Made by a program: the position numbers and the translations under genes | In this document: in pieces, positions 45,340 to 53,270 of the stretch | How positions within the stretch are numbered: the first letter of the stretch is position 1 | Layout of the letters: the number at the start of each line of letters is the position of its first letter | Notes under the pieces: model-generated | What the model saw: the letters and a program-made list of their open reading frames with translations, nothing else | Told to the model about the DNA's origin: nothing | The model's database searches: none | Source of the DNA: DASXKD01 sp963734725 | GTDB lineage: Bacteria; Actinomycetota; Actinomycetes; Streptosporangiales; Streptosporangiaceae | Reading direction: 5' to 3' | Assembly (NCBI GenBank): GCA_963734725.1 | Contig: CAVTIX010000016.1 | Span: 62,001 to 126,000 of the forward strand | DNA: 64,000 bases

Positions 45340-46452
45340 CGCGCTGACCGGCTTCCCGGGAAAGGTCACCTCGATATCCAGGCCGCCTTCGGGACGGGCC
45401 TTGGGGGTCAAGGTTGCGCCGTGTGCGCGGGCGATCGCCTGGACGATGGCCAGGCCGAGCCCGTGCCCGCCGGTGTGCCGGATGCGCTCCCCGCCGGCCC
45501 GGCCGAACGGCTGGAACAGCCGCCCGAGCTGTTCGGGCGGGATCACCGCACCGGTGTTGCTGACCCTGATAGTCGCCTGGCCGCCAGCGGCCGCCGTGGA
45601 TATCTCGGCCCGGCCGCCGCTGGTGTTATGCCGGATCGCATTGTCAACGAGGTTCGTGATGAGGCTTTCCGCCAGCCCCGGATCGCCTGCCGTCGGGGCT
45701 TCGGCGAGCCTGGTCTCGATGCTGATGCCCCGGCGGTCCGCTTCCTCGCGGCGGACGGTGACCACGTGCCAGGCGATGGCCGCCAGGTCAAACGGCGCCC
45801 ACTGCTCGATGCCGCCCTCGCCGCTGGCCAGCGTGAGCAGCGCCTCGATGAGACGTTCCTGCTGGTCGCCCAGGGCCAGCACCTGCTCGCACGCCGACCG
45901 CAGCGTCTGCGCGGTCGCGTCCGGGTCGGCGAGCGCGACTTGCAGCAGGGCCCGCTCCGCGGTGAGCGGCGTGCGCAGTTCGTGCGACGCGTTGGCCACG
46001 AAGTGCCGCTGCGACTCGAACGACGCCTCGAGCCGGCCGAACAGGTCGTCGAGGGTCTCACCGAGTTCGGCGAACTCGGCGTCCCGCGGGCTCAGCGACA
46101 CGCGCTGGTTCAGGTTGCTGGCGGAGATGTCCCGGGCGGTCGCGGTGATCGTGCGCAACGGCCGCAGGAACCGGCCGGCGATCAGCCAGCCGCCCACGAG
46201 CGCGAGCAGCACCACGACCGGGAGGGCGATGGCCCCGATGATCTCCTTTTGGCGGATGGATGTGTTCAGGGCGGCGGCGACCGCTGCCGAGTGCGGCCCC
46301 GCTTCGACCGACGCCGTCCCGCTCAGCGGGACAAGGAGAAACAGCAGGCCGCCGCCCAGCGCCGCGAGCAGCCCGGCGTAGAGAAGGGTGAGTTGCGTGC
46401 GCAGCGTCGGCCGCAACCGGACCAGCGAGGCCACCTCGTGGTAAAGGAACAT
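45304..46452 (-). CDS. Sensor histidine kinase
   Basis: A 382-residue kinase: TM1 (LTLLYAGLLAALGGGLLFLLVPL), a short periplasmic loop, TM2 (IIGAIALPVVVLLALVGGWLIAG), HAMP domain (RFLRPLRTITATARDISASNLNQRV), H-box FVANASHELRTPLTAE (His157), N-box ITNLVDNAIRHN and G-boxes RIRHTGGHGLGLAIVQAIARAHG. It should phosphorylate the response regulator encoded just upstream. ATG 46452 overlaps the intended regulator stop as TGATG. However, a one-base insertion in the regulator gene puts both proteins in one frame, so as sequenced they would be made as a fusion. Likely controls the divergent ABC exporter. Confidence 0.9.
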   Translation of the reverse strand: MFLYHEVASLVRLRPTLRTQLTLLYAGLLAALGGGLLFLLVPLSGTASVEAGPHSAAVAAALNTSIRQKEIIGAIALPVVVLLALVGGWLIAGRFLRPLRTITATARDISASNLNQRVSLSPRDAEFAELGETLDDLFGRLEASFESQRHFVANASHELRTPLTAERALLQVALADPDATAQTLRSACEQVLALGDQQERLIEALLTLASGEGGIEQWAPFDLAAIAWHVVTVRREEADRRGISIETRLAEAPTAGDPGLAESLITNLVDNAIRHNTSGGRAEISTAAAGGQATIRVSNTGAVIPPEQLGRLFQPFGRAGGERIRHTGGHGLGLAIVQAIARAHGATLTPKARPEGGLDIEVTFPGKPVSALPGVVAAPAGQ

Positions 46453-47115
46453 CACACCTCTCCGATCCGGTAGCCGCCCTCGCGGACGGTGTGGATGATC
46501 GGCGGGTCGCCGAGCTTGGCCCGTCAGCCGGCGAATCGTCGTCTTCACCGCGGTGGTGAACGGGTCAGCCGCCTCGTCCCAGACCCGTTCGAGCAATTCT
46601 TCGGCCGACACCACCCGGCCGCCGGCGGCGAGCAGGCACTCCAGGACCGCGAACTCCTTCGGGGACAGGTCCAGGCGCCGCCCGGCCCGGAACGCCACCC
46701 GGCGGCTTGGGTCGAGGGTCACGTCGCCGCCGGCCAGCGTCGGCGGCAACGCGGGCGCGGAGCGGCGGCCCAGGGCCCGGACGCGGGCCACAAGCTCGGC
46801 GAAGTCGAACGGCTTAGGCAGGTAGTCGTCGGCGCCCAGGCCCAGGCCGTCGACCCGTTCCCGCACCGTGCTGGCCGCGGTCAACATGAGCACGCGGCCC
46901 TGCGCGCCGGCGGCCACGATCTGCCGGCAGACTTCGTCGCCGTGCACCCCGGGCAGGTCCCGGTCCAGCACCACGACGTCGTAGCGGGTGAGCGCCAGGT
47001 GCGTCAGCGCATCGGCCCCGTCCAGGGCTACGTCTACGGCCATGCCCTCACGGCGCAGACCGCTCCCGATCGCGGTGGCCAGGACCTCGAAGTCCTCAAC
47101 GACCAGCACCCTCAT
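46452..47115 (-). CDS. OmpR-family response regulator, C-terminus frameshifted
   Basis: Receiver domain with Asp8 and phospho-acceptor Asp51 (VVVLDRDLPG), Thr in LMLTAAS and Lys in DYLPKPFDF, then an OmpR-type winged helix (GDVTLDPSRRVAFRAGRRLDLSPKEFAVLECLLAAGGRVVSAEELLERVWDEAADPFTTAVKTTIRRL). After RRL the expected RAKLGDPPIIHTVREGGYRI is present only in the next frame; an extra T at 46524 causes the shift. In the sequenced frame the wing is replaced by an Arg/Pro-rich linker running straight into the kinase, giving a 603-residue fusion from ATG 47115. The wing contacts DNA, so the fused form may bind poorly. Confidence 0.85.
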
Positions 47116-47203
47116 GACCCGCTCGTGGTCCTTTCTCCGGTCCGCATGGTCCGTCCCGACCAGCGTATGGCGGTACGACCTGGGCCAACGATGACAGCCG
47201 CGA

Positions 47204-47244
47204 GGTGTCAGCACGGTGTCGGCCGCCGACACCGTGCTGACACC
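47204..47244. promoter_or_regulatory. 41-bp perfect palindrome with phased GGTGTC repeats
   Basis: Two exactly complementary 20-bp arms (starting GGTGTCAGCACGGTGTCGGC) around one central base. Each arm holds GGTGTC twice with an 11-bp start-to-start period, the spacing of tandem OmpR-type regulator sites. It lies between the divergent response regulator (start 47115) and ABC ATPase (start 47304). Probable binding site of the adjacent regulator, controlling both directions. Confidence 0.7.
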
Positions 47245-47303
47245 GCCGGTGGCATACAACCACTTGCGAACGCAGCGTCCGCCAACGACAAGGACGATGT
47301 CCG

Positions 47304-48236
47304 ATGGAAGCAACGATCGAAGTACGCGGCCTGCGCAAGAGCTTCGGCCCGGCGCTAGCGCTGGACGGCATGACGTTCACCGTCGCGCCCGGGCAGGTGA
47401 CCGGGTTCATCGGGCCGAACGGCGCGGGCAAGACCACCACGATGCGGGTGATTCTCGGCCTGGACGCCCCCGACGCTGGCGCCGCGCTGGTCGCCGGGCG
47501 GCCGTATCAGGCGCTGCGCCGTCCGCTGACCCGGCTCGGGTCGCTGCTGGACGCGGCCGCGCTGCAACCAAGCCGCACCGGGCGTAACCACCTGCTCTGG
47601 CTGGCCCACTCCCAGGGCCTGGCGGCCGACCGGGTTGACGCGGTGCTCGGGCAGGCCGGGTTGGACAAGGCTGCCAGGCGCAAAGCGGGCGGCTATTCGC
47701 TGGGCATGCGGCAGCGGCTGGGGATCGCCGCCGCGCTGCTCGGCGACCCGCCGGCGCTGATGATGGACGAGCCGTTCAACGGCATGGACCCGGAAGGCAT
47801 CATCTGGATGCGCGGGCTGCTCCGGTCCCTGGCCGCCGACGGCCGCGCGGTGCTGGTGTCCAGCCACCTGATGAGCGAACTGGAAGGCACGGCCGACCAC
47901 CTGGTGATCGTCGGCCGGGGCCGGGTGCTCGCCGACACGCCCACCCGCGACCTGCTGGCCGCCGCGTCCGGCGACCGGGTCACGCTGCGCACCGCGGCGC
48001 CGGACCGGGCGGCCGCGGCGCTGGAGCGCGCAGGCGCCACGGCTACCACCGACGGCGCCACGGTGACCGCGTCCGGGCTGCCGCCGGAGAAGGTCGTGCT
48101 GCTGCTGGGCGAGAACGCGGTGCCGTTCTCCGAGGTGTCCGCGCACCGCGCCTCCCTCGAGGAGGCCTACCTGGAGCTCACCCGCGACGCGGTCGACTAC
48201 CGCGCCGAGGACGCGCGCACGGAGGAAGCTCGATGA
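47304..48236 (+). CDS. ABC transporter ATP-binding protein
   Basis: A 310-residue ATPase: Walker A GPNGAGKTT at residues 37-45, signature GYSLGMRQRLGIA, Walker B ALMMDEPFNGMDPEG, and VLVSSHLMSELEGTADH with the switch His. The C-terminal extension is that of bacitracin/lantibiotic-type ABC-2 exporters. ATG 47304 begins 60 bp after the palindrome. Two permease genes follow, so this is a three-gene exporter adjacent to a divergent two-component system, an arrangement common for peptide-antibiotic sensing and detoxification in Gram-positive bacteria. Confidence 0.92.
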   Translation: MEATIEVRGLRKSFGPALALDGMTFTVAPGQVTGFIGPNGAGKTTTMRVILGLDAPDAGAALVAGRPYQALRRPLTRLGSLLDAAALQPSRTGRNHLLWLAHSQGLAADRVDAVLGQAGLDKAARRKAGGYSLGMRQRLGIAAALLGDPPALMMDEPFNGMDPEGIIWMRGLLRSLAADGRAVLVSSHLMSELEGTADHLVIVGRGRVLADTPTRDLLAAASGDRVTLRTAAPDRAAAALERAGATATTDGATVTASGLPPEKVVLLLGENAVPFSEVSAHRASLEEAYLELTRDAVDYRAEDARTEEAR

Positions 48237-48334
48237 GACATCCTTTGTCAACCACAGGCAGCAGCACGCCGCAGCAGCCGGGCCGAACACCGCAACGCTC
48301 CGCGCTGCGGTCCCGGCGGCGAGACTCGGCTGAC

Positions 48335-48352
48335 CCGGGGGACAACCCCCGG
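48335..48352 (+). other. Strong hairpin between ATPase and permease genes
   Basis: CCGGGGG-ACAA-CCCCCGG forms a perfect 7-bp GC stem with a tetraloop in the 193-bp gap between the ATPase and first permease. A small frame (48233-48433) spans the gap but looks non-coding. The hairpin may protect or attenuate the transcript so that subunit amounts differ. Confidence 0.55.
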
Positions 48353-48429
48353 ACCCCCGCGCCTCCCGAAGCCAGCGCGCTGCCATCAGGCGCGCCTCCG
48401 GCACGACGTCCCGCGAGGGAGGCCATGAA

Positions 48430-50028
48430 ATGACCACGACGATGACGCCGGCGCGCTCCGCCACCGCAAAGGACGACAAGGACGGCTTCGGGCGGCTGCT
48501 ACACGCCGAGTGGACCAAGTTCCGCAGCGTACGCGGCTGGGTGATCGCCATGGTGATCGCCGCGGCGCTGACCGCGGGGGTCGGTCTTTACGCTGCCTCC
48601 GGGCCGCAGTCCGGCTGCCAGCCCGTCGGTTCCAATGGCCCCGTCGGCCCCCCGGTGCCGTGCCAGCCGTCCAACCCGGTGGGGCCGGGCGGCGAGGCGG
48701 TCAGTGACAGCTACTACTTCGTGCACCAGGCACTGCGCGGGAACGGCAGCATCACCGCCCGGGTGACCTCGCTGACCGGTCGCTCCTCGCCGCCGGGAGG
48801 CGGGATCGCGCCCGGGCCGAACCCGGAGCAGAACTTCACCAGCGGCATCCAGCCCTGGGCCAAAGCAGGGATCATCGTCACCGCCAGCACCCGGCAGGGG
48901 TCGCCGTACGCGGCGATGATGGTCACCGGCGGTCACGGCGTGCGGATGCAGTACAACTACACGGGCGACACGCCTGGCCTGCCCGGGGCCGTCTCCGCCG
49001 CCTCGCCGCGCTGGCTGCGGCTGGTCAGGGCCGGCGACACGCTCACCGGGTACGACTCCGCCGACGGCACTCACTGGACCAGGGTCGGCGCCGTCCGCCT
49101 GGCCGGCCTGTCCCCCACGGTGCAGGCTGGTCCGTTCGCCACCTCACCCCCGTGGGTGCAGAGCCAGAACAGCGGCCTCACCGTGGCCACCGCGGTCTTC
49201 GACCACGTCAGCCTTCCGCACGCGGCGCCCGGCGGCGGATGGCGCGGCGTGAGCATCGGCGCACAGGCCCAGGAAGCGTCGTCCCTGCCGGGCCGGTTCC
49301 ACGCCGCGGGCGGCACGTTCGCGGTGACCGGTTCCGGCGACATCGCCCCGGCCGGGCCCGGGCCCACGAACATCGGCATGCCCGCCGATGACGGCTTCGT
49401 CGGCGCGTTCGCCGGGCTGATCGTGGCGATCGTGGTGGGGGCTATGTTCATCACGGCCGAGTACCGGCGCGGCCTGATCGCCGTGACGCTCGCCGCGACC
49501 CCGGGTCGCGGCCGCGTCCTGGTGGCCAAGGCCGTGGTGATCGGCTTGGTCACGTTCGTGGCTGGGGCCATCGGGGCCGCACCGGTCATCCCGATCGGCG
49601 CCAGCCTGCTGCGCAGCCATGGCAACTACGTGTTCCCGGTGAGCGCGCTCACCGAGGTGCGCCTGATAACCGGGATCGCGGCGCTGCTCGCCGTGGCTTC
49701 GGTCCTCGCCCTGGCCGCTGGCACGATCCTGCGGCACGCCGCCGGGGCCATCACCGCGGTCATCGCGCTCACCGTGGTGACCTACTTCTTCTCCGTGCCG
49801 CTGGCTGTGCTGCCCGCCGGCGCCGCGGACTGGCTGCTGCGGGTCACCCCGGCCGCCGGGTTCGCGATCCAGCAGTACGTCCCGGCGTACCCGCAGGTGA
49901 ACAACGTGTACACGCCGCAGCACGGCTATTTCCCGCTCGCGCCGTGGGCTGGGCTCGGCGTGCTGTGCCTGTGGGCCGCGGGCGCGCTCTGCCTGGCCAC
50001 GGTCCTGCTCCGCCGGAGGGACGCATGA
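48430..50028 (+). CDS. ABC-2 permease with a large extracytoplasmic domain
   Basis: A 532-residue permease. TM1 (WVIAMVIAAALTAGVGLYAA) is followed by about 265 extracytoplasmic residues (about 55-320), containing FVHQALRGNGSITARVTSLTG, QPWAKAGIIVTASTRQGSPYAAMMVTG, PRWLRLVRAGDTLTGYDSADGTHWTRVGAVRLAGL and VQAGPFATSP. That pattern resembles the concanavalin-like DUF1349/laminin-G jelly roll. Five more membrane segments follow, with AEYRRGLIAVTLAATPGRGRVLVAK typical of ABC-2 subunits. The domain could sense or bind the exported substrate. Its stop overlaps the next permease start as ATGA. Confidence 0.85.
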   Translation: MTTTMTPARSATAKDDKDGFGRLLHAEWTKFRSVRGWVIAMVIAAALTAGVGLYAASGPQSGCQPVGSNGPVGPPVPCQPSNPVGPGGEAVSDSYYFVHQALRGNGSITARVTSLTGRSSPPGGGIAPGPNPEQNFTSGIQPWAKAGIIVTASTRQGSPYAAMMVTGGHGVRMQYNYTGDTPGLPGAVSAASPRWLRLVRAGDTLTGYDSADGTHWTRVGAVRLAGLSPTVQAGPFATSPPWVQSQNSGLTVATAVFDHVSLPHAAPGGGWRGVSIGAQAQEASSLPGRFHAAGGTFAVTGSGDIAPAGPGPTNIGMPADDGFVGAFAGLIVAIVVGAMFITAEYRRGLIAVTLAATPGRGRVLVAKAVVIGLVTFVAGAIGAAPVIPIGASLLRSHGNYVFPVSALTEVRLITGIAALLAVASVLALAAGTILRHAAGAITAVIALTVVTYFFSVPLAVLPAGAADWLLRVTPAAGFAIQQYVPAYPQVNNVYTPQHGYFPLAPWAGLGVLCLWAAGALCLATVLLRRRDA

Positions 50029-50804
50029 GCGAGGCGCTGCGCGCGGAGTGGACCAAGTTGCGGACGCTGCCGGGCACCGGGTGGCTGCTGCTCGGCGTGG
50101 TCGCGGCGACCGTGATCATCAGCGCGACGGTGTCGGCGGCCGTGTCCTGCTCGTCCCCGGCCGCCTGCCACGTCGATATCACCAAGCTCAGCCTCACCGG
50201 GACCTACTTCGGCCAGGCGGTTGTGGCCATCGTGGCCGTGCTGGCGGTCGGCGGCGAGTACGGCACCGGCATGATCGCCACCACCCTGGCCGCGATGCCG
50301 CACCGGACCACGGTGCTGGCCGCCAAGGCCGCCGTGGTCACCGCGGCGACGCTGGCGGCCGGCGCCCTCGCCGTGCTTGGCTCGGTGCTGGCCGGGCGGC
50401 TGATCCTGCCCGGCCACGGGTACACCCCGGCGAACGGTTACCCGGTGCTATCGCTGGCCGACGGGACGGTGCTGCGCGCCGCCGCCGGGACCGTGCTCTA
50501 CCTGGCCCTGATCGCGCTGCTCAGCCTGGGCATAGCCACCGCGGTGCGCGATTCCGCCGTGGCCATCGGCTCGGTGCTCGGCCTGCTGTACCTGTTCCCG
50601 ATCCTCGCCCAGGTGGTGGGCAGCCCGGGAGTCGCGCGGCACGTGCAGCAGATCGGGCCGATGACCGCCGGGCTGGAGATCCAGGCCAGCACCGGGCTGG
50701 CTCACCTGCCAATCGGCCCGTGGGCAGGGCTTGGCGTGCTCGCGGCCTGGGCGGCCGCCGCGCTCCTGGCCGGCGCGCTGGTGCTGCGCGCGAGGGACGC
50801 GTGA
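50025..50804 (+). CDS. ABC-2 permease, second subunit
   Basis: A 259-residue permease with about six membrane segments: TGWLLLGVVAATVIISATVSAAV, a short Cys-containing loop (VSCSSPAACHVDITKLSLTGTYFG), then GGEYGTGMIATTLAAMPHRTTVLAAKAAVV, the conserved ABC-2 cytosolic region. It starts by ATGA overlap with the first permease and shares the opening LRAEWTKLRT with its partner's LHAEWTKFRS, so the two arose by duplication, one later gaining the extracytoplasmic domain. It completes the exporter with the ATPase at 47304. Confidence 0.88.
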   Translation: MSEALRAEWTKLRTLPGTGWLLLGVVAATVIISATVSAAVSCSSPAACHVDITKLSLTGTYFGQAVVAIVAVLAVGGEYGTGMIATTLAAMPHRTTVLAAKAAVVTAATLAAGALAVLGSVLAGRLILPGHGYTPANGYPVLSLADGTVLRAAAGTVLYLALIALLSLGIATAVRDSAVAIGSVLGLLYLFPILAQVVGSPGVARHVQQIGPMTAGLEIQASTGLAHLPIGPWAGLGVLAAWAAAALLAGALVLRARDA

Positions 50805-50950
50805 TGCCGGGCGTCGTTGCGCATCAAATCGCGGCGCGGGCGTGACCGCCCTTCTCCCCTGCGCGGCAACGGCCCGTGCATTGGCCGGCCATTTTCGTGC
50901 GGCCTTTCCCGGCGGGGAATGGCGGGCCGGGACGGAGTGTTGCCGCGATC

Positions 50951-51583
50951 ATGACAGCACAGCCGGCTGAACGCGAAACCGTACAGTTCTGGTTCGACCC
51001 GGTGTGTCCCTGGGCCTGGATCACCTCCCGCTGGATACTGGAGGTTGAGCAGGTCCGGCCGGTGCAGACCGAGTGGCGGATCATGTCGCTCGCCTACCTG
51101 AACCTGACCCAGCATGAGGGCCAAGGGCTGAGCGAGGACTACCTGGAGCGGATGAGCCGGGCCTGGACGCCGGTTCGGATCTGCGCCGCGGCCGCCCAGC
51201 ACAGCGGCCCGGAGGTGCTGGGCCCGCTGTACACCGCCATCGGCACCCGGCTGCACAATGAGGGGCGCCGGGAAGACCCCGAGGTGATACCCGAGGCCCT
51301 CGCCGAGGTGGGGCTGCCCGCTTCGCTGGCCGAAGCCGCGGTGAGCACCGAGTTCGACGAGCACATCAAGGCCTCGCATCACGAGGCCTTCGACGCCGTC
51401 GGGCTGGATGTTGGCACGCCGGTCGTCCGGATCCGCGGCAACACCATCTTCGGCCCGGTCATCACCCCCATTCCCCGGGGCGAGGCCGCCGGGCGCCTCT
51501 TCGACGGAGTCGCGCTGGTGACCGAGGCGGACGGCTTCTTCGAGCTGAAGCGGACCCGGGACCGCAAGCCCTCCTTCGACTGA
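50951..51583 (+). CDS. DsbA-fold protein, mycothiol-dependent nitroreductase-like (Rv2466c family)
   Basis: A 210-residue thioredoxin-fold protein: QFWFDPVCPWAWITSRWILEVEQVRP at the N-terminus, a helical insertion, and VIPEALAEVGLPASLAEAA, HHEAFDAVGLDVGTPVVRIRG, FFGPVITPIPRG-like C-terminal parts with the cis-Pro region. It matches the Rv2466c family, whose M. tuberculosis member uses C19-P-W-C22 with mycothiol (from memory). Here the motif is C19-P-W-A22, a monothiol form. A role in mycothiol-linked reduction or glutaredoxin-like chemistry is inferred. ATG 50951 is the natural start. Confidence 0.82.
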   Translation: MTAQPAERETVQFWFDPVCPWAWITSRWILEVEQVRPVQTEWRIMSLAYLNLTQHEGQGLSEDYLERMSRAWTPVRICAAAAQHSGPEVLGPLYTAIGTRLHNEGRREDPEVIPEALAEVGLPASLAEAAVSTEFDEHIKASHHEAFDAVGLDVGTPVVRIRGNTIFGPVITPIPRGEAAGRLFDGVALVTEADGFFELKRTRDRKPSFD

Positions 51584-51589
51584 GGCCCT

Positions 51590-51646
51590 CCGCGCCAGCG
51601 CACCCATCGCCCACCTGACGGGCCGCGCCGCCGCGCGCTGGCGCGG
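51590..51646 (+). terminator. Hairpin after the DsbA-like gene
   Basis: CCGCGCCAGCGC (51590-51601) pairs perfectly with 51635-51646 across a 33-nt GC-rich loop, starting 7 bp after the stop at 51583. A second small hairpin (AGCCGCG-TAG-CGCGGCT, 51673-51689) follows. Both suit transcription termination. Confidence 0.5.
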
Positions 51647-51798
51647 ATCCATCAGGACCGCGCCGTTAGCTGAGCCGCGTAGCGCGGCTTAAGGGAATGT
51701 CCTTGTGGCGCTTCTTGCCGTACCCGGCCTGTCGGTGCGAAGGTCGATCCGGCAAGTATGGCCGACCCTGTTAATCCCGGGGAACAAGGAGGATGGCG

Positions 51799-52329
51799 AT
51801 GCGAAGGTACCTCGTTTTGTCGGTGCTCGGCGCGTGTCTGTTGGTGTTCGTGCCGGGGACGACTGCCTTCGCCGGCAGCAGCACGTACTACGCCGGCAAG
51901 AACTCACAGGGCCAAAAGCTCCTGTTCAGCGTGGATCAGACCGCGCACGGGCCAAGATTTGACCCATTCTTTACTAACATGACCGCCCGCTGCCCGGTAA
52001 CGGGCGACGTGATTCAAGTCGGGTTCAGCTTCGGGGGGTTCCAGGTTCCGATCAAGAATGGGAAGTTCAGCCTGCGGTTGAACGACCTCACCGATATTTT
52101 CACCTGGAACGGGACCGTCACACCCAAGAAAGCAACGGGGACGGAATCCTTCGACCTGGCCGCCTTCGACAACCAGAAGGGCCTGCAGGACTGCACCACG
52201 GGTTCGCTCCGCTGGACTGCCCAGGCTCTTGTCCCGGCTGCCACGAAGGCCGCCGCTCCGCGCGCCTCTTACCGCGTGAACATCACCAAGGCGGCTGACG
52301 GCTCGGTGCACTTCAGCCTCACCCACTGA
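51799..52329 (+). CDS. Secreted protein of unknown function
   Basis: A 176-residue protein with a signal peptide (MRRYLVLSVLGACLLVFVPGTTAFAGS) and a predicted beta-rich domain: STYYAGKNSQGQKLLFSVDQTAHGPRF, VIQVGFSFGGFQVPIKNGKFSLRLNDLTDIFTWNGTVTPKKATG and SYRVNITKAADGSVHFSL, with two Cys (ARCPVTG, QDCTTG) likely forming a disulphide. Base composition is less GC-rich than that of its neighbours. No family was recognised. ATG 51799, six bases after AAGGAGG, is preferred over ATG 51793, which abuts the site. Confidence 0.72.
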   Translation: MRRYLVLSVLGACLLVFVPGTTAFAGSSTYYAGKNSQGQKLLFSVDQTAHGPRFDPFFTNMTARCPVTGDVIQVGFSFGGFQVPIKNGKFSLRLNDLTDIFTWNGTVTPKKATGTESFDLAAFDNQKGLQDCTTGSLRWTAQALVPAATKAAAPRASYRVNITKAADGSVHFSLTH

Positions 52330-52398
52330 CGAGATCATCTAGGCAGGAACCCGCCAGCCCGGGGAGACCCTCTCCCCGGGCTGGCATAGTTACACACC

Positions 52399-53196
52399 AT
52401 GGGCACGCAGGTAGACCACCTCAGCCACCTGGCGCAGGAGTCCGCGCGGTTCGCGGAGGCGATCCGGCAGGCGCCGCCGGAAGCGCCCGTGCCGACCTGC
52501 CCCGGCTGGAACGCCGACGACCTGCTCTGGCACCTCGCCAAGGTGCAGTACTTCTGGGGCACGGTGGTGCGCGAGGGCCTGGCGGGTGACAAGGCCGACG
52601 AACTCACCCCGGAGCGCCCCGGGGACCGGGACGGCCTGCTCGCGTTCTACGAGGATGCGAGCGGCCGCCTTGGGCGGGTCCTCGCGGCGACCGCACCCGA
52701 GGCGGCGGCCTGGACCTGGTCGCTGGAGAATACGGCCGGGTTCATCCGCCGCCGCCAGGCGCACGAAGCGCTCATCCACCGGGTGGACGCGGAACTGGTC
52801 ACTGGGCGCCGCTCCCCCATCGACCCGCTGCTCGGCGCGGACGGAGTGGATGAGGCCCTGCGGGTGATGTACGGCATGGTGCCCGACTGGGCCAAGTTCA
52901 CCCCCGATCACTCGAAGACATTGCGCCTGCTGGCCGCCGACACCGGCCACACCTGGTTCGTCACGCTCGGCCGGTTCACCGGCGCCGACCCAGACAGCGG
53001 CGCCAGTTACGACGAGCCCGACATCCAGGCCGCCATGGCGGACCCCGGCCAGCCAGCCGGCGCCGAGATCAGCGGCGATGCCGCCGACCTGGACTGCTGG
53101 CTGTGGCACCGCCCTTCGCTGGGACACCTCCAGCGCAGCGGCGACCTGGGCATCCTGGATGACTTCGAGGCAGCCATCGGCCCGGGCATCAACTGA
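52399..53196 (+). CDS. Maleylpyruvate isomerase-like mycothiol-dependent enzyme
   Basis: A 265-residue protein with the DinB-like four-helix N-domain of the MDMPI family: HLSHLAQESARFAEAIRQAPPEAPVPTCPGWNADDLLWHLAKVQYFW (first metal His) and RRRQAHEALIHRVDAELVTG (Glu and His ligands), then a C-terminal domain. Members use mycothiol as cofactor for isomerisation or S-transfer; most, like this one, have no assigned substrate. ATG 52399 lies 69 bp after the preceding stop. It is convergent with the PLP enzyme gene. Confidence 0.87.
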   Translation: MGTQVDHLSHLAQESARFAEAIRQAPPEAPVPTCPGWNADDLLWHLAKVQYFWGTVVREGLAGDKADELTPERPGDRDGLLAFYEDASGRLGRVLAATAPEAAAWTWSLENTAGFIRRRQAHEALIHRVDAELVTGRRSPIDPLLGADGVDEALRVMYGMVPDWAKFTPDHSKTLRLLAADTGHTWFVTLGRFTGADPDSGASYDEPDIQAAMADPGQPAGAEISGDAADLDCWLWHRPSLGHLQRSGDLGILDDFEAAIGPGIN

Positions 53197-53270
53197 ACCC
53201 GCGGCCGGAACGGGTGGGACGGCAGGCCGCTGCCTTGGTGCTGATCCGCCGCGCAGGTTGCGGCGCCGCG

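Noticed and set aside
48233..48433. 66-residue frame between the ABC ATPase and permease
   Set aside because: Pro/Arg/Ser-rich without a fold signature; the gap holds a hairpin and looks like an intercistronic spacer.
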